Both the position numbers and the translations under genes were made by a program. The notes beneath the pieces were generated by a model. The model ran no database searches. It worked only from the letters and a program-made list of their open reading frames with translations, and was not told the origin of the DNA. A stretch of DNA of 64,000 nt from an uncultured Prevotella sp. (GTDB lineage: Bacteria; Bacteroidota; Bacteroidia; Bacteroidales; Bacteroidaceae): positions 62,001 through 126,000 of the forward strand of contig USDT01000002.1 in the NCBI GenBank assembly GCA_900553465.1. Direction: 5' to 3'. Positions 56,015 through 64,000 of the stretch are shown one piece after another (within the stretch, counting starts at the first letter, position 1; each line of letters starts with the position of its first letter).

Positions 56015-56461
56015 TGCATAAATATACATTCGCATGATTGCCGATGAATATTTATACATCGTCAACTCGCTGAGAGTATCGATGGAACGCACGACAGATT
56101 TTTCGGTCGCAAATACGCAAGTTTTGAGAGGGTTGCGCAATCTGTTGTCGTACAATGGGTTACGCATTCATGTGTCCCGATGGCCTGTTTCCGGTGTTGC
56201 GAAATGGTCTGTTTTAGGGTGCGATAAAGCCCGTTTCATGGTGTGATATGCTCTATATTGAGGCCTCAAATGGACTTTTTCGCAGTGCCAAACGGGCAAT
56301 ATCGCGCGGGCGGCTTGAAATTTCTGATTTTTCAGTCGTTCTGTCCGGTTGTGAAAAAGGCTTTTTAGTGTTTTCTGACAGTGTCGCGACCGATTTTCGT
56401 TTTCTATTTCGCGAATTTTTTTTGTCAAAATTTTTTACTTCTGAAATTGCATAAATATACA
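56015..56461. repeat. Dispersed intergenic repeat, copy E (ARG-box-bounded type)
   Basis: A 447-bp element in the convergent gap between trxA and tsaE. Left end: palindromes TGCATAAATATACA (56015-56028) and TGAATATTTATACA (56045-56058), 30 bp apart. Right end: TGCATAAATATACA (56448-56461). Core: six units at exact 22-bp steps (56176, 56198, 56220, 56242, 56264, 56286). It also holds CGCAAATACGCAAG with TTTTGAGAGG, and TTTCGCGAATTTTTTTTGTC. Same plan as copy H but reversed. Confidence 0.75.
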
Positions 56462-56675
56462 TTTTCTTCAGTTTGTCATGTCTGACAAAAAGTCGGAGAG
56501 GGCAGTTTGACGAGTTCTCAGATGCGGCGAGGCAGTGGGATCGTGGTGTGGCAGAATGGCAGTCTGGATGTATCCGGATGGCAGTCTGTGGTGGATAAAA
56601 TAATGATGCAGGGGTGGTGGTGACATATTGTCAGTGCGGTACGGGCGTTTTTCTTCGTGCCGGAAAGGGTAAATG

Positions 56676-56720
56676 AAAAACAGCATCCGCACGCCGGTGT
56701 CCGGTCCGTGTGAATGCTGT
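56676..56720 (-). terminator. Terminator of the aroA-to-tsaE operon
   Basis: Stem ACAGCAT / ATGCTGT (56680-56686 with 56714-56720) with further inner GC pairing, followed on the - strand by TTTTTC. It lies about 90 bases after the tsaE stop. Confidence 0.8.
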
Positions 56721-56810
56721 TGTGTCTGTGTATGGTTGTTTTTACGTGGCGCTGTGCTACGTGTCGCTTTGCACCATGTCTTGTTATATCGGCTGTTTGC
56801 TGTCTCTGTG

Positions 56811-57224
56811 TCAGATTATCACAGAACGGCTGCCGTCCTCGTTCTCCTTTATTGTCACTCTTGTTGCGTCTTCAGGCAACAGGTCTTCTATCAGTTCTGG
56901 CCACTCTATGAAGCAGTGAGCGCCGCTGTAGAAATATTCTTCGTAGCCGAGGTCGTACACCTCCTCCAGCTTCTTTATGCGGTAGAAGTCGAAGTGAAAT
57001 ATCTGTCCGCCTGTTGTTTCCGACTGGTATTCGTTCACTATGGCGAATGTCGGAGATGTGATGACTTCCTTCACGCCCATACATTCGCACACAGCCTTGA
57101 TGAATGTAGTCTTTCCTGCGCCCATCTTGCCGTAGAATGCAAACACTCTGGCGTCTTTCATGCATGCCACAAACTGTTCTGCGGCAGCGCCTATCTGGTC
57201 GAGCGAGTTGATTTTTATTTCCAT
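56811..57224 (-). CDS. tsaE: tRNA threonylcarbamoyladenosine biosynthesis ATPase TsaE
   Basis: Works with TsaB and TsaD to make t6A37 in ANN-decoding tRNAs. 137 residues: Walker A GKMGAGKTTF, SPTFAIVNEYQ, FDFYRIK and a CFIEWPELIEDLLP acidic segment are the family signature. 12 bases after porX, the last gene of a long - strand operon. Confidence 0.94.
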   Translation of the reverse strand: MEIKINSLDQIGAAAEQFVACMKDARVFAFYGKMGAGKTTFIKAVCECMGVKEVITSPTFAIVNEYQSETTGGQIFHFDFYRIKKLEEVYDLGYEEYFYSGAHCFIEWPELIEDLLPEDATRVTIKENEDGSRSVII

Positions 57225-57236
57225 ATCTTTTTGTTT

Positions 57237-58793
57237 TTATCGTTTTCTTGATGTGAGAGTTATCAGCGGTATGAGCATCTCCTCCATCGAAATGCCGCCG
57301 TGCTGGAACGTGTTCTTGTAGTAGGACACGTAGTAGTTGTAGTTGTTCGGATAGGCGAAGAATGAGTTTCCGGTGGCAAACACGTACGCTGTGCTGAGGT
57401 TCGGCGCCGGCAACTGTGCCTTGCGCGGGTCTTTTATCACGAATACGTCCTTCGAACTGAAGTTCAGGTTCTTGCCCAGTTTGTACCGCAGGTTGGTGTT
57501 GGTGTTGCGGTCGCCCACAATCTTTACGGCTTTCGACGCACGAATACTGCCGTGGTCGGTCGTTATTATCACCTTGCAGTCGGTCTCCGACAGCTTTCTC
57601 AGCAGCTCGCTCATCACCGAGTGCTGGAACCAGCTGAGCGTTATGCTGCGGTAGGCCGACTCTGTGTTGGCCAGCTCGCGCACCATCTTCGACTCTGTGC
57701 GGGCATGTGAGAGCATGTCGATGAAGTTCACCACAATCACGTTGAGGTCGTTTCTGAGCAGTTCGTTCAGGCGTTCTATTATCTTCTCTCCGCCTGCCGT
57801 TCCGTTTATCTTGTGATAACTGAACGAGTCGTGACGCCTGAAGCGTTCTATCTGTGTCCTTATCAGTGGTTCCTCGTTGAGGTTCTTGCCTTCCTCCTCG
57901 TCCTCGTCCACCCACAGTTCGGGGAACATCTCGGCTATCTTGCTCGGCATCAGACCGCTGAATATGGCGTTGCGCGCATATTGGGTGGCTGTAGGCAGTA
58001 TGCTCATATACATGTCCTCGTCGATGTCGAACATGTCGCCGGCCTCTTGTGCGATGACGCGCCACTGGTCGTATCTGAAGTTGTCGATAACGATGAGGAA
58101 CACTTTCTCGCCGCTGTTGAGCAGCGGGAACACCTTTTTCTTGAATATGTCGGGGCTCATGAGCGGACGTTCCGCGTCGCCTGAGGCCGTCATCCAGTCC
58201 ATGTAGTTGTTCTTCACATACTTGGCGAAGCCGATGTTTGCCTCCTCTTTCTGCATCTGCAGCGTCTCGGTCATTGAACTGTTCGTGCTGCTCAGCTCCA
58301 GTTCCCAGTGCACCAGACGCTTGTATATGTCCACCCAGTCGTCGTATGTGCGGCTCTCCATTATCTGCATGGCAATGTTTCCGAAGTTCTGCTGATAGCT
58401 AGTCTGTGTCACTTCGGTCACAATCTGCTTCTTGTGGATATTCTTTTTCAGCGTCAGCAGAATCTGGTTGGGGTTCACTGGTTTTATGAGGTAGTCGGCA
58501 ATCTTCGACCCGATGGCCTGGTCCATGATGTTCTCCTCCTCGCTTTTCGTCACCATCACCACCGGTGTGGCGGGCGATATCTCCTTTATCTGCTGCAGAG
58601 TCTCAAGTCCTGTGAGGCCGGGCATCATCTCGTCGAGCAATATAAGGTCGAACGTTGTCTGCCGGCATTTGTCAATGGCGTCGATACCATTGCTCACGGT
58701 GATGACTTCGTAGCCTTTTTTCTCGAGGAAGATGATGTGTGCCTTGAGCAGTTCTATCTCATCATCCACCCATAATAACAAACCGTTTGTCAT
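57237..58793 (-). CDS. porX: PorX-type response regulator with PglZ/alkaline-phosphatase-like domain
   Basis: Regulator linked to the type IX secretion system. 518 residues: an N-terminal receiver domain (1-120) with acidic pocket D10/D11, phosphoacceptor D54, T82 and K104; a helical middle; and a PglZ domain with FLIVIDNFRYDQW (metal-ligand D237), PTATQYARNAIFSG with the candidate catalytic Thr (T268 or T270), and VIITTDHGS. This architecture matches PorX, which acts with the sensor kinase PorY; no kinase gene is in the window. It lies between porW and tsaE. Confidence 0.92.
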   Translation of the reverse strand: MTNGLLLWVDDEIELLKAHIIFLEKKGYEVITVSNGIDAIDKCRQTTFDLILLDEMMPGLTGLETLQQIKEISPATPVVMVTKSEEENIMDQAIGSKIADYLIKPVNPNQILLTLKKNIHKKQIVTEVTQTSYQQNFGNIAMQIMESRTYDDWVDIYKRLVHWELELSSTNSSMTETLQMQKEEANIGFAKYVKNNYMDWMTASGDAERPLMSPDIFKKKVFPLLNSGEKVFLIVIDNFRYDQWRVIAQEAGDMFDIDEDMYMSILPTATQYARNAIFSGLMPSKIAEMFPELWVDEDEEEGKNLNEEPLIRTQIERFRRHDSFSYHKINGTAGGEKIIERLNELLRNDLNVIVVNFIDMLSHARTESKMVRELANTESAYRSITLSWFQHSVMSELLRKLSETDCKVIITTDHGSIRASKAVKIVGDRNTNTNLRYKLGKNLNFSSKDVFVIKDPRKAQLPAPNLSTAYVFATGNSFFAYPNNYNYYVSYYKNTFQHGGISMEEMLIPLITLTSRKR

Positions 58794-58875
58794 ATGTCTG
58801 ATGTTTTGTTGCTGAGTGTTTCTGTGTTTGTTGATGTTCTGTGGACACCGTCCGGACGTCGTACAGACCTCCGGT

Positions 58876-61800
58876 TCAGAAGCCTTCCAGATCGTAGTAT
58901 TCGTCGTATATTACGTCCGGAGTGTCCTTCTTTTTCTTGTTGCCGGTGTCCTGGAAGTCATCTTCGAAGTAGAACTCGTCCTCCAGCTGTTGGGCCGGCA
59001 GCTTTTCTTCCTGCTGCTTGTTTTCCTCCTGTTGTTTCTTGGGAGCGGTCTTACTGTCGTCGTTCTCCTTCTTCAGAGGTTGTTTCGGTTCGTCCTTCGG
59101 CTTGGCGTTCTCCGTGTTGTTGTCCTTAAGATCCTCCAGAGGAATGATTATCGAGTCGTCCGGTTCGGTCAAGACATCTTTCTTTTCGTTATTGGTGTTG
59201 TCCGGCACAGGCTTCATCATGTTGTCTTCCTGTTTGGATTCGTCTTTCTTTTCATCCTTCACGTTGTCCGGCACTGGATTCATCATGTTGTCTTCCTGTT
59301 TGGATTCGTCTTTCTTTTCGTCCTTCACACTGTCCGGTACCGGATTCATCATGTTGTCTTCCTGTTTGAGTCCGTCTTTCTTTTCCTGCGGGTTCATCTC
59401 TTCAGACTCGGGGACAATTGTAGTTCCGTCCTGTGTTTCGTCTTTACCGGTGTTGTCTTCAGCAGGTATAACGGTTTCACCGGCTTCTTCTGCAGGCGCG
59501 TTCTCTTCAGGTAAGATTATCGTTCCATTGTCTGCAGGTTCCACGTCAAGTCCGTTATCAATGAATGTACCGTTGTCGAGCAACTGGTCTATTTCCTCTT
59601 GTGTCGGCTCGCCTTCCTTCCTTCTCACTGTAGTTATCTCAGCCGGCTCTGTCAGCAGATGCAGTGTACTAACCTTTAGCGGTGCGAAGTGTTTGTTGTA
59701 GAACTTGTCGTAGTCATCGTAACTGTATTTTGTACCGAGCAGAGGCAGGTTTATCTCACTTATTATTATAGTGCGGCTGTGTGCTGCCTGACGTATTATG
59801 TTCTGTTGAGCATACAGTTGTCGTGCGTACTGCAGGGCCTCGTCGTAGTTTCTGAATCCTGATACGGTCATTCTGTTCACGTCTTCAGCCGGTTCTATCA
59901 CGATGTCGAAGTTGCGCACCATGTAGCTTGTGAAGTTGTATCTTGCCAGTTCGTAGAGCAGTTTGTTTTCGTTCACGGAGTCAGGGCTGTATGCGAAGAT
60001 GAACAGGAAGTTGGTGTTCCGTTCGTTCGAAAGCGTCTTTTCGGCGGTAGAGTCGGCCGGAGTGAGAGCCTCGGTGCGGCGTTCCCATACATTACTCATG
60101 TCGAATTTGCCGCCGTATATTTTCCGTCCTGCGTTCACACCGTTCACTATCATGCCGGCAAGATTGCTCAGTTCGCTTTGCGGGAACTTTGCCACGAGCA
60201 TGTTCATGTCGTTCACACATCCTTCAGCATCACCCTCGTTGAGTTTTCCGAGACCTCCGATGAATATGAATTTGTCGCGGTTGGCTCCGAGCGGGAAGCG
60301 TGTTTCGGATATTTTCAAGTTAGCCGCCACCTCTTGCAGACGGTCAGCCTTGAACGCATCGTAGGTTGCTGCGTAGATGGAATCCTCTATATGTTCGCCG
60401 AATTTGGCGTTTTCAACGAAATATGGATCGGTGAGCAGTGTTGTCCAAGGGCTTTCCGGATAGTTCTGTTTCAACTTCTCAACATACGTTTCGGCTGTCT
60501 GCGGGTCGCCCATTCTCGAATAGAGCAGGAACAGATGATAGAACACGTCGGCCATGTTCTCGTATTCCGGATAGCTGTCGGTGATACGTCTGAGAGCCTT
60601 TTCGCTCAATGGCAGATTGTCGAGTTTGTCCTTGAATATTACACCGGAGTTGTAGAGGCCGTCCATTATTATAAGATTGCTGGCCTGTACCTGTTCCTCT
60701 GTGAACGGTATCTGTTTGAGATAGTACTCTCGTTTGTGTGGATCGTTCTGCGCGCTATCGGCTATCAGTTCGAGCGAATCGGCTATGGCTTCGGCCTTTG
60801 CTATGGAGTCGAGCTGTTCTTCGGTCATCTCCTGCTGTTCGCCAAAGGCCACGACGGTCTTGTTTACACGCTGCCAGTTGTCCACGTTCTCTCTCTTTCC
60901 CCATTTCTTCTGGAACTCGGCTTTACCTTGATTCACTGCCATCTGGTTGTAGAAGTACCACACCGAATTTTTGTTTGTCTGTCCGGGAGTCTGCTGATTG
61001 TTGTTGTTCATGTTGTCCACAGTGCCTCCGTTCTGCGCTATTACCTCTTGCGCTTTCTGCTCAGCCAGCTTGTCCTGTTCTTCCTTTTCCTTTTTCTTCA
61101 GAGCTTCTATCACGCGGTCGATGGCTTCGTTACGCTGTTTCTCGTCCATTTTTGCCAGTGCCTGGAGCGAGTCCTGCAGATGGACGGCATCTGTGTAGGG
61201 CACAAGTTCGTCGAGAACCTGTGAGCGGCGTGAAAGTTGCTCGTAGTCTTTACGTTCCTTGTCGAGTAGACCTATCGCTTCGCCGTAGCAACGCTGTGCG
61301 TCGTTGTAGCGTTCGCGGTTCCAGTATATGTCACCAAGTTTGAGCAACAGCACACCTTTTTCAATGCCGTTGCGGGTTGATCCGCTGTTTCCTTTCTCGT
61401 ATGCAGTGATGGCGTTGAGTGTGTCTTTCTGGGCGAGATATATGTTTCCGATGGCGTAGTACACCTGATCCAGATAGTCTTTGTTTTTGTCTGAGGCGGC
61501 CATACGCTTCAACCGTCTTATCATCTTCTTCGACTGGTTGCCTGACATCACCTCGGTCATGGCTATGCGGGCGTTGAACTCCACCTCATATGGCGGGTTC
61601 TGTCTTATCACACGCTTGTAGGCTTTCATCGCTTCAGTCTTGTTGCCGAGTGCGGTCTGCAGTTGTCCCATTAGATACCACTCACGTGCACGCTGCTTGC
61701 TGCGCATTTCGTGCTTAATGACTTTACGCAGATAGGGTACTGCTTTTTCATAGTCGCCGGTGTGTATGTAATAACTCGCGTAGGTGTAGTCCCACTCTTT

Positions 61801-62430
61801 GCGTGCCTGCCAGTGTATGGAGTCGCGCTGCATGTTGCGTATTACATCCTCAGCATCGTATATCCAGCCTTCCTCAAGGTAGCATTTGGCCAGCCACGCC
61901 CTTGCTTTGCCGTAGATGGCTGGCTGTGTCTGATACAGACGGCTCATATATGAGAATGTTGAGGCGGCCTCGTCGAAGTCGCCTTTGCTGAACTGTGAGC
62001 GGCCCATGAGCAGCCATGCCTTCCAAAGGAAAGGGTTATACTCTTTGCGTCCGAGCCATTCCAGGTCCTTTTCGGTCTTCTTTCTGTTTTTAGTCCATAC
62101 CGGCTTGCGCTTTATGCTGTGCAGTTTTATCGCCTTCTGGCATTTTTCTATCGCACGGTCGAAGTTGCTTTTGCCAAGTTCACGGCTGTTCTTGTTGCCC
62201 ACGGTGTAAAGAGGCAGCATTTCCGTGAAGTTGTCGCGGTTGCCGTTTTCCTTCTCCAGTGAACCGTCGATGTATGCCAGTGATCCGTTGTAATAGGTGT
62301 TGTATCTGGCGTTGAAGGCATGCCACCATCTGCTCTTCGCAGTGTTTTTCTGCGTAGAGCAAGCGGCCATTATCATGAGCCATGCGGCAGCCATGAGTAT
62401 GGCTAAGTATTTAGTGTTGTGATGTTTCAC
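58876..62430 (-). CDS. porW: PorW/SprE-type TPR lipoprotein of the type IX secretion system
   Basis: 1184 residues. Signal peptide with lipobox MAAC. Residues of about 30-600 form tetratricopeptide-type repeats (NPFLWKAWLLMGRSQFSKGDFDEAASTF is typical). The C-terminal half carries further helical repeats and a low-complexity acidic, Lys/Glu/Gln-rich tail with a 22-residue tandem repeat, ending in YDEYYDLEGF. In T9SS bacteria this lipoprotein supports the secretion machine. The start overlaps the end of the permease gene by 20 bases. Confidence 0.88.
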   Translation of the reverse strand: MKHHNTKYLAILMAAAWLMIMAACSTQKNTAKSRWWHAFNARYNTYYNGSLAYIDGSLEKENGNRDNFTEMLPLYTVGNKNSRELGKSNFDRAIEKCQKAIKLHSIKRKPVWTKNRKKTEKDLEWLGRKEYNPFLWKAWLLMGRSQFSKGDFDEAASTFSYMSRLYQTQPAIYGKARAWLAKCYLEEGWIYDAEDVIRNMQRDSIHWQARKEWDYTYASYYIHTGDYEKAVPYLRKVIKHEMRSKQRAREWYLMGQLQTALGNKTEAMKAYKRVIRQNPPYEVEFNARIAMTEVMSGNQSKKMIRRLKRMAASDKNKDYLDQVYYAIGNIYLAQKDTLNAITAYEKGNSGSTRNGIEKGVLLLKLGDIYWNRERYNDAQRCYGEAIGLLDKERKDYEQLSRRSQVLDELVPYTDAVHLQDSLQALAKMDEKQRNEAIDRVIEALKKKEKEEQDKLAEQKAQEVIAQNGGTVDNMNNNNQQTPGQTNKNSVWYFYNQMAVNQGKAEFQKKWGKRENVDNWQRVNKTVVAFGEQQEMTEEQLDSIAKAEAIADSLELIADSAQNDPHKREYYLKQIPFTEEQVQASNLIIMDGLYNSGVIFKDKLDNLPLSEKALRRITDSYPEYENMADVFYHLFLLYSRMGDPQTAETYVEKLKQNYPESPWTTLLTDPYFVENAKFGEHIEDSIYAATYDAFKADRLQEVAANLKISETRFPLGANRDKFIFIGGLGKLNEGDAEGCVNDMNMLVAKFPQSELSNLAGMIVNGVNAGRKIYGGKFDMSNVWERRTEALTPADSTAEKTLSNERNTNFLFIFAYSPDSVNENKLLYELARYNFTSYMVRNFDIVIEPAEDVNRMTVSGFRNYDEALQYARQLYAQQNIIRQAAHSRTIIISEINLPLLGTKYSYDDYDKFYNKHFAPLKVSTLHLLTEPAEITTVRRKEGEPTQEEIDQLLDNGTFIDNGLDVEPADNGTIILPEENAPAEEAGETVIPAEDNTGKDETQDGTTIVPESEEMNPQEKKDGLKQEDNMMNPVPDSVKDEKKDESKQEDNMMNPVPDNVKDEKKDESKQEDNMMKPVPDNTNNEKKDVLTEPDDSIIIPLEDLKDNNTENAKPKDEPKQPLKKENDDSKTAPKKQQEENKQQEEKLPAQQLEDEFYFEDDFQDTGNKKKKDTPDVIYDEYYDLEGF
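59180..59400 (-). repeat. In-frame 66-bp tandem repeat inside porW
   Basis: Three copies with period 66 bp; matching points on + are 59213, 59279 and 59345. They encode 22-residue units built on ESKQEDNMMNPVPD and VKDEKKD. Two copies are nearly identical at the base level, so the repeat number could vary between strains. Confidence 0.9.
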
Positions 62431-63241
62431 TCTTATTTAACTGCTTGAGTACGTATTTTATTGCCTTGCAAAGACAATAAATGACGATACTTACAAAAAT
62501 AATGGATGCTCCAGACGGAACATTGAGCCAGTAGGACAACGCCAGTCCCATTATGCAGTCGATGCAACCGATGAGTATACTGTATGCAGCGATGCGTCCG
62601 AAATTGTATGTGAAGAGATTGGCTGTCATCTGTGGAATGGTCAGAAGACTCATTGCCAGCACAATGCCTACCATGCGCAGCGTTGAGACTATGGTCATGG
62701 CGATGAGCGCCATCATTGTGTATTCGATGAGGCTTACTGGCAAATGCTGTGAGCGTGCGAACTCCGGATCGAATGCTGTGCTGACAATCGTGCGGTAGTA
62801 GGCTGTGAACAGGAACAGTGTTATAAGGCAGAGTGCGGCTAGCAGCCACAGGTTGCCGCTTTCGATAGTCAGTATACTGCCAAAGAGAAACGACGGCAGG
62901 TCGGGTACGAAACCCGGCGCGAGAAAACAGAACAGTATGCCGATGCTCATACCGAAGGCCCAAAACACGGCAATGGCAGAGTCTTCGCGCACATTACCGC
63001 GACGTGACAGCCACTGTATGCCGAATGCACTGAGCACCGAGAATATCATTGCCGAGAATATGGGATTGATGCCCAGGAACACGCCGATACCTATGCCGCC
63101 GAACGAGGCGTGTGTGATGCCGCCGCTGATGAATGTGAGGCGCCGCGTCACGATGTATGTTCCGACAAGTCCGCATACGATGCTTGCAAGCACCGAACCG
63201 ATGAGCGCGTTCTGGAAAAAGCTGTATTCAAGAATGTTCAT
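62411..63241 (-). CDS. Metal ABC transporter permease (ZnuB/MntB type)
   Basis: Membrane subunit of a zinc- or manganese-type ABC importer. 276 residues with about eight membrane helices; EYSFFQNALIGSVLASIVCGLVGTYIVTRRLTFISGGITHASFGGIGIG at the N terminus and VGIVLAMSLLTIPQMTANL are family signatures. No ATPase or binding-protein gene is in the window. It overlaps the small membrane protein gene by 14 bases and porW by 20. Confidence 0.92.
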   Translation of the reverse strand: MNILEYSFFQNALIGSVLASIVCGLVGTYIVTRRLTFISGGITHASFGGIGIGVFLGINPIFSAMIFSVLSAFGIQWLSRRGNVREDSAIAVFWAFGMSIGILFCFLAPGFVPDLPSFLFGSILTIESGNLWLLAALCLITLFLFTAYYRTIVSTAFDPEFARSQHLPVSLIEYTMMALIAMTIVSTLRMVGIVLAMSLLTIPQMTANLFTYNFGRIAAYSILIGCIDCIMGLALSYWLNVPSGASIIFVSIVIYCLCKAIKYVLKQLNKSETSQH

Positions 63242-63623
63242 CGTCTATAAGCATTATCACTTCGTCCTTCAGCTCGTCGGGCAAGGATATGCCACGCAGG
63301 GTGAGGCTGCGGCACCAGGTCTGTACTTCGTCCTGACGCATGGTGTGCAACACCTCGCAGAACTGTTCAACTTCCTCCTGATCGTAGCTGTCAGACTGCC
63401 GTCCGGCGAATTTGTCGAGTTCCTCGTCGTCGAAATATTCTATCTCTTTTGTGGCGGCTTCCATCATGCATTCCTGTTCGCATTTGGCTGATGTGCCGTC
63501 GCAAGTGGCGCATGAGGACGCAGTATTGTCGTTGTTTCCAGTGCCGCCTATGTTCATTCGGCTCCATATAAGTCCTGCTACAAGCAACAGGACGCCTGTA
63601 AGTGTGATCCAGAGTACGGACAT
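63228..63623 (-). CDS. Small single-pass membrane protein with Cys cluster
   Basis: 131 residues: one N-terminal membrane helix (ITLTGVLLLVAGLIW), then a Cys cluster CATCDGTSAKCEQEC (two Cys pairs, possible metal or iron-sulfur site), then an acidic helical domain (YFDDEELDKFAGRQ, VEQFCEVLHTMRQDEV). I do not recognise a named family. The overlap with the metal permease gene and the Cys cluster suggest a link to metal uptake; this is inference. Confidence 0.75.
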   Translation of the reverse strand: MSVLWITLTGVLLLVAGLIWSRMNIGGTGNNDNTASSCATCDGTSAKCEQECMMEAATKEIEYFDDEELDKFAGRQSDSYDQEEVEQFCEVLHTMRQDEVQTWCRSLTLRGISLPDELKDEVIMLIDDEHS

Positions 63624-63632
63624 GTCGGTGTT

Positions 63633-64000
63633 TTACGGTCTTTCGTTTATAATAAATCCGGCCTTGCGCAGGTCGTTCCAGAAGTGTGGATATGATTTCG
63701 ACACCACTTCCGGATTGTTTATATTGATGTCGCCAGCAATGAGACTTGCCGGTGCCAGTGAGAGTGCCATGCGGTGATCTTCGTATGTGTCGAATGTCGG
63801 GCCGGATGGTTCGCAGCGTTGTCCGTCCCAGCATAGCGTGTCGTCGTTCTCGTCGGTGAGAGCTATACCAAGTTTGCGCAGTTCGTTTTTCAGCGCGCTT
63901 ATGCGGTCGGTCTCCTTTATTCTGAGGCTCGCCAGTCCGGTGAAACGGAATGGAATGTCTCTCATGGCGCATGTTACAACAACCGTTTGCGCAAGGTCGG
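63633..64000 (-). CDS. aroA: 3-phosphoshikimate 1-carboxyvinyltransferase, C-terminal part
   Basis: EPSP synthase of the shikimate pathway, cut by the window end; only about the last 122 residues are present. The frame is open to base 64000 and reads DLAQTVVVTCAM, then RFTGLASLRIKETDRISAL, TYEDHRMALSLAP and VVSKSYPHFWNDLRKAGF, all typical of the C-terminal domain. It lies 9 bases before the small membrane protein gene and is the most upstream gene seen in the - strand operon. Confidence 0.93.
   Translation of the reverse strand, partial: DLAQTVVVTCAMRDIPFRFTGLASLRIKETDRISALKNELRKLGIALTDENDDTLCWDGQRCEPSGPTFDTYEDHRMALSLAPASLIAGDININNPEVVSKSYPHFWNDLRKAGFIINERP

Noticed and set aside
59180..59400. 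Link between the 66-bp repeat in porW, the 66-bp repeat at 38695 and the 22-bp arrays (all multiples of 22)
   Set aside because: The sequences are unrelated and the porW period is set by codons (22 residues), so the shared number is taken as coincidence.

Overview
The window is a chromosomal segment of a Bacteroidota bacterium, most likely order Bacteroidales and Prevotella-like. The evidence is: promoters of the TTTG / 19-20 bp / TAnnTTTG type with no Shine-Dalgarno pattern; glycan-degrading families GH78, GH92 and GH97; type IX secretion genes (PorX, PorW); and lineage families such as DUF4834 and a C-terminally extended LysS. Species cannot be fixed from sequence alone. No rRNA genes, CRISPR array, insertion sequence, phage or conjugation genes were seen. 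One tRNA gene (Lys, TTT) is present.

Layout. 1-8.5 kb: three secreted glycoside hydrolases on + (GH78, GH92, GH97). 8.6-14.9 kb: a - strand RND efflux operon (adaptor, pump, outer-membrane channel) with an SGNH hydrolase as last gene. 16-18 kb: frr and rsgA. 18-21 kb: SPFH protein, ribbon-helix-helix protein, membrane protein and alpha/beta hydrolase. 21-23.3 kb: secreted protein, ECF sigma factor and membrane protein (possible anti-sigma factor). 24-27 kb: mnmA, a secreted unknown, a Cys-hexapeptide-repeat protein and a YbjQ protein. 27-33 kb: lysS-gpsA-pgi-HAD and tRNA-Lys. 33-38.7 kb: AI-2E-type permease, divergent tdk/rsmI, a coiled-coil lipoprotein and a YeiH permease. 39-40.1 kb: AT-rich lgt plus a 54-codon ORF. 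40.2-43.4 kb: a large clan GH-D-like hydrolase and tadA. 44-49.6 kb: two lipoproteins, a secreted unknown and yraN-birA-pyrH. 49.8-55.8 kb: DUF4834-pssA-psd, then divergent dnaE and trxA. 56.8-64 kb: a - strand operon reading aroA, small membrane protein, ZnuB-type permease, porW, porX, tsaE.

The most unusual feature lies between the genes. Eight large intergenic regions carry members of a dispersed, non-coding repeat family. Its core is a run of roughly 3-7 degenerate units set at exactly 22-bp intervals, each centred on an imperfect palindrome of form TGATAYGGSCCRTATCA. The three full copies (about 530-560 bp; 15.3, 32.2 and 43.6 kb) also share a T-rich left module and a right module with a 12-bp stem / 18-nt loop inverted repeat. 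Two other copies (3.5 and 56.0 kb, both about 440 bp) are bounded by ARG-box-like palindromes, one at one end and two at the other with a 30-bp period. I do not recognise this family from known repeats. Its function is unknown.

Working together: the glycosidases and the extra clan-D enzyme point to use of host or plant glycans; PorX/PorW point to T9SS export; pssA/psd, lgt and tsaE are envelope and translation housekeeping.
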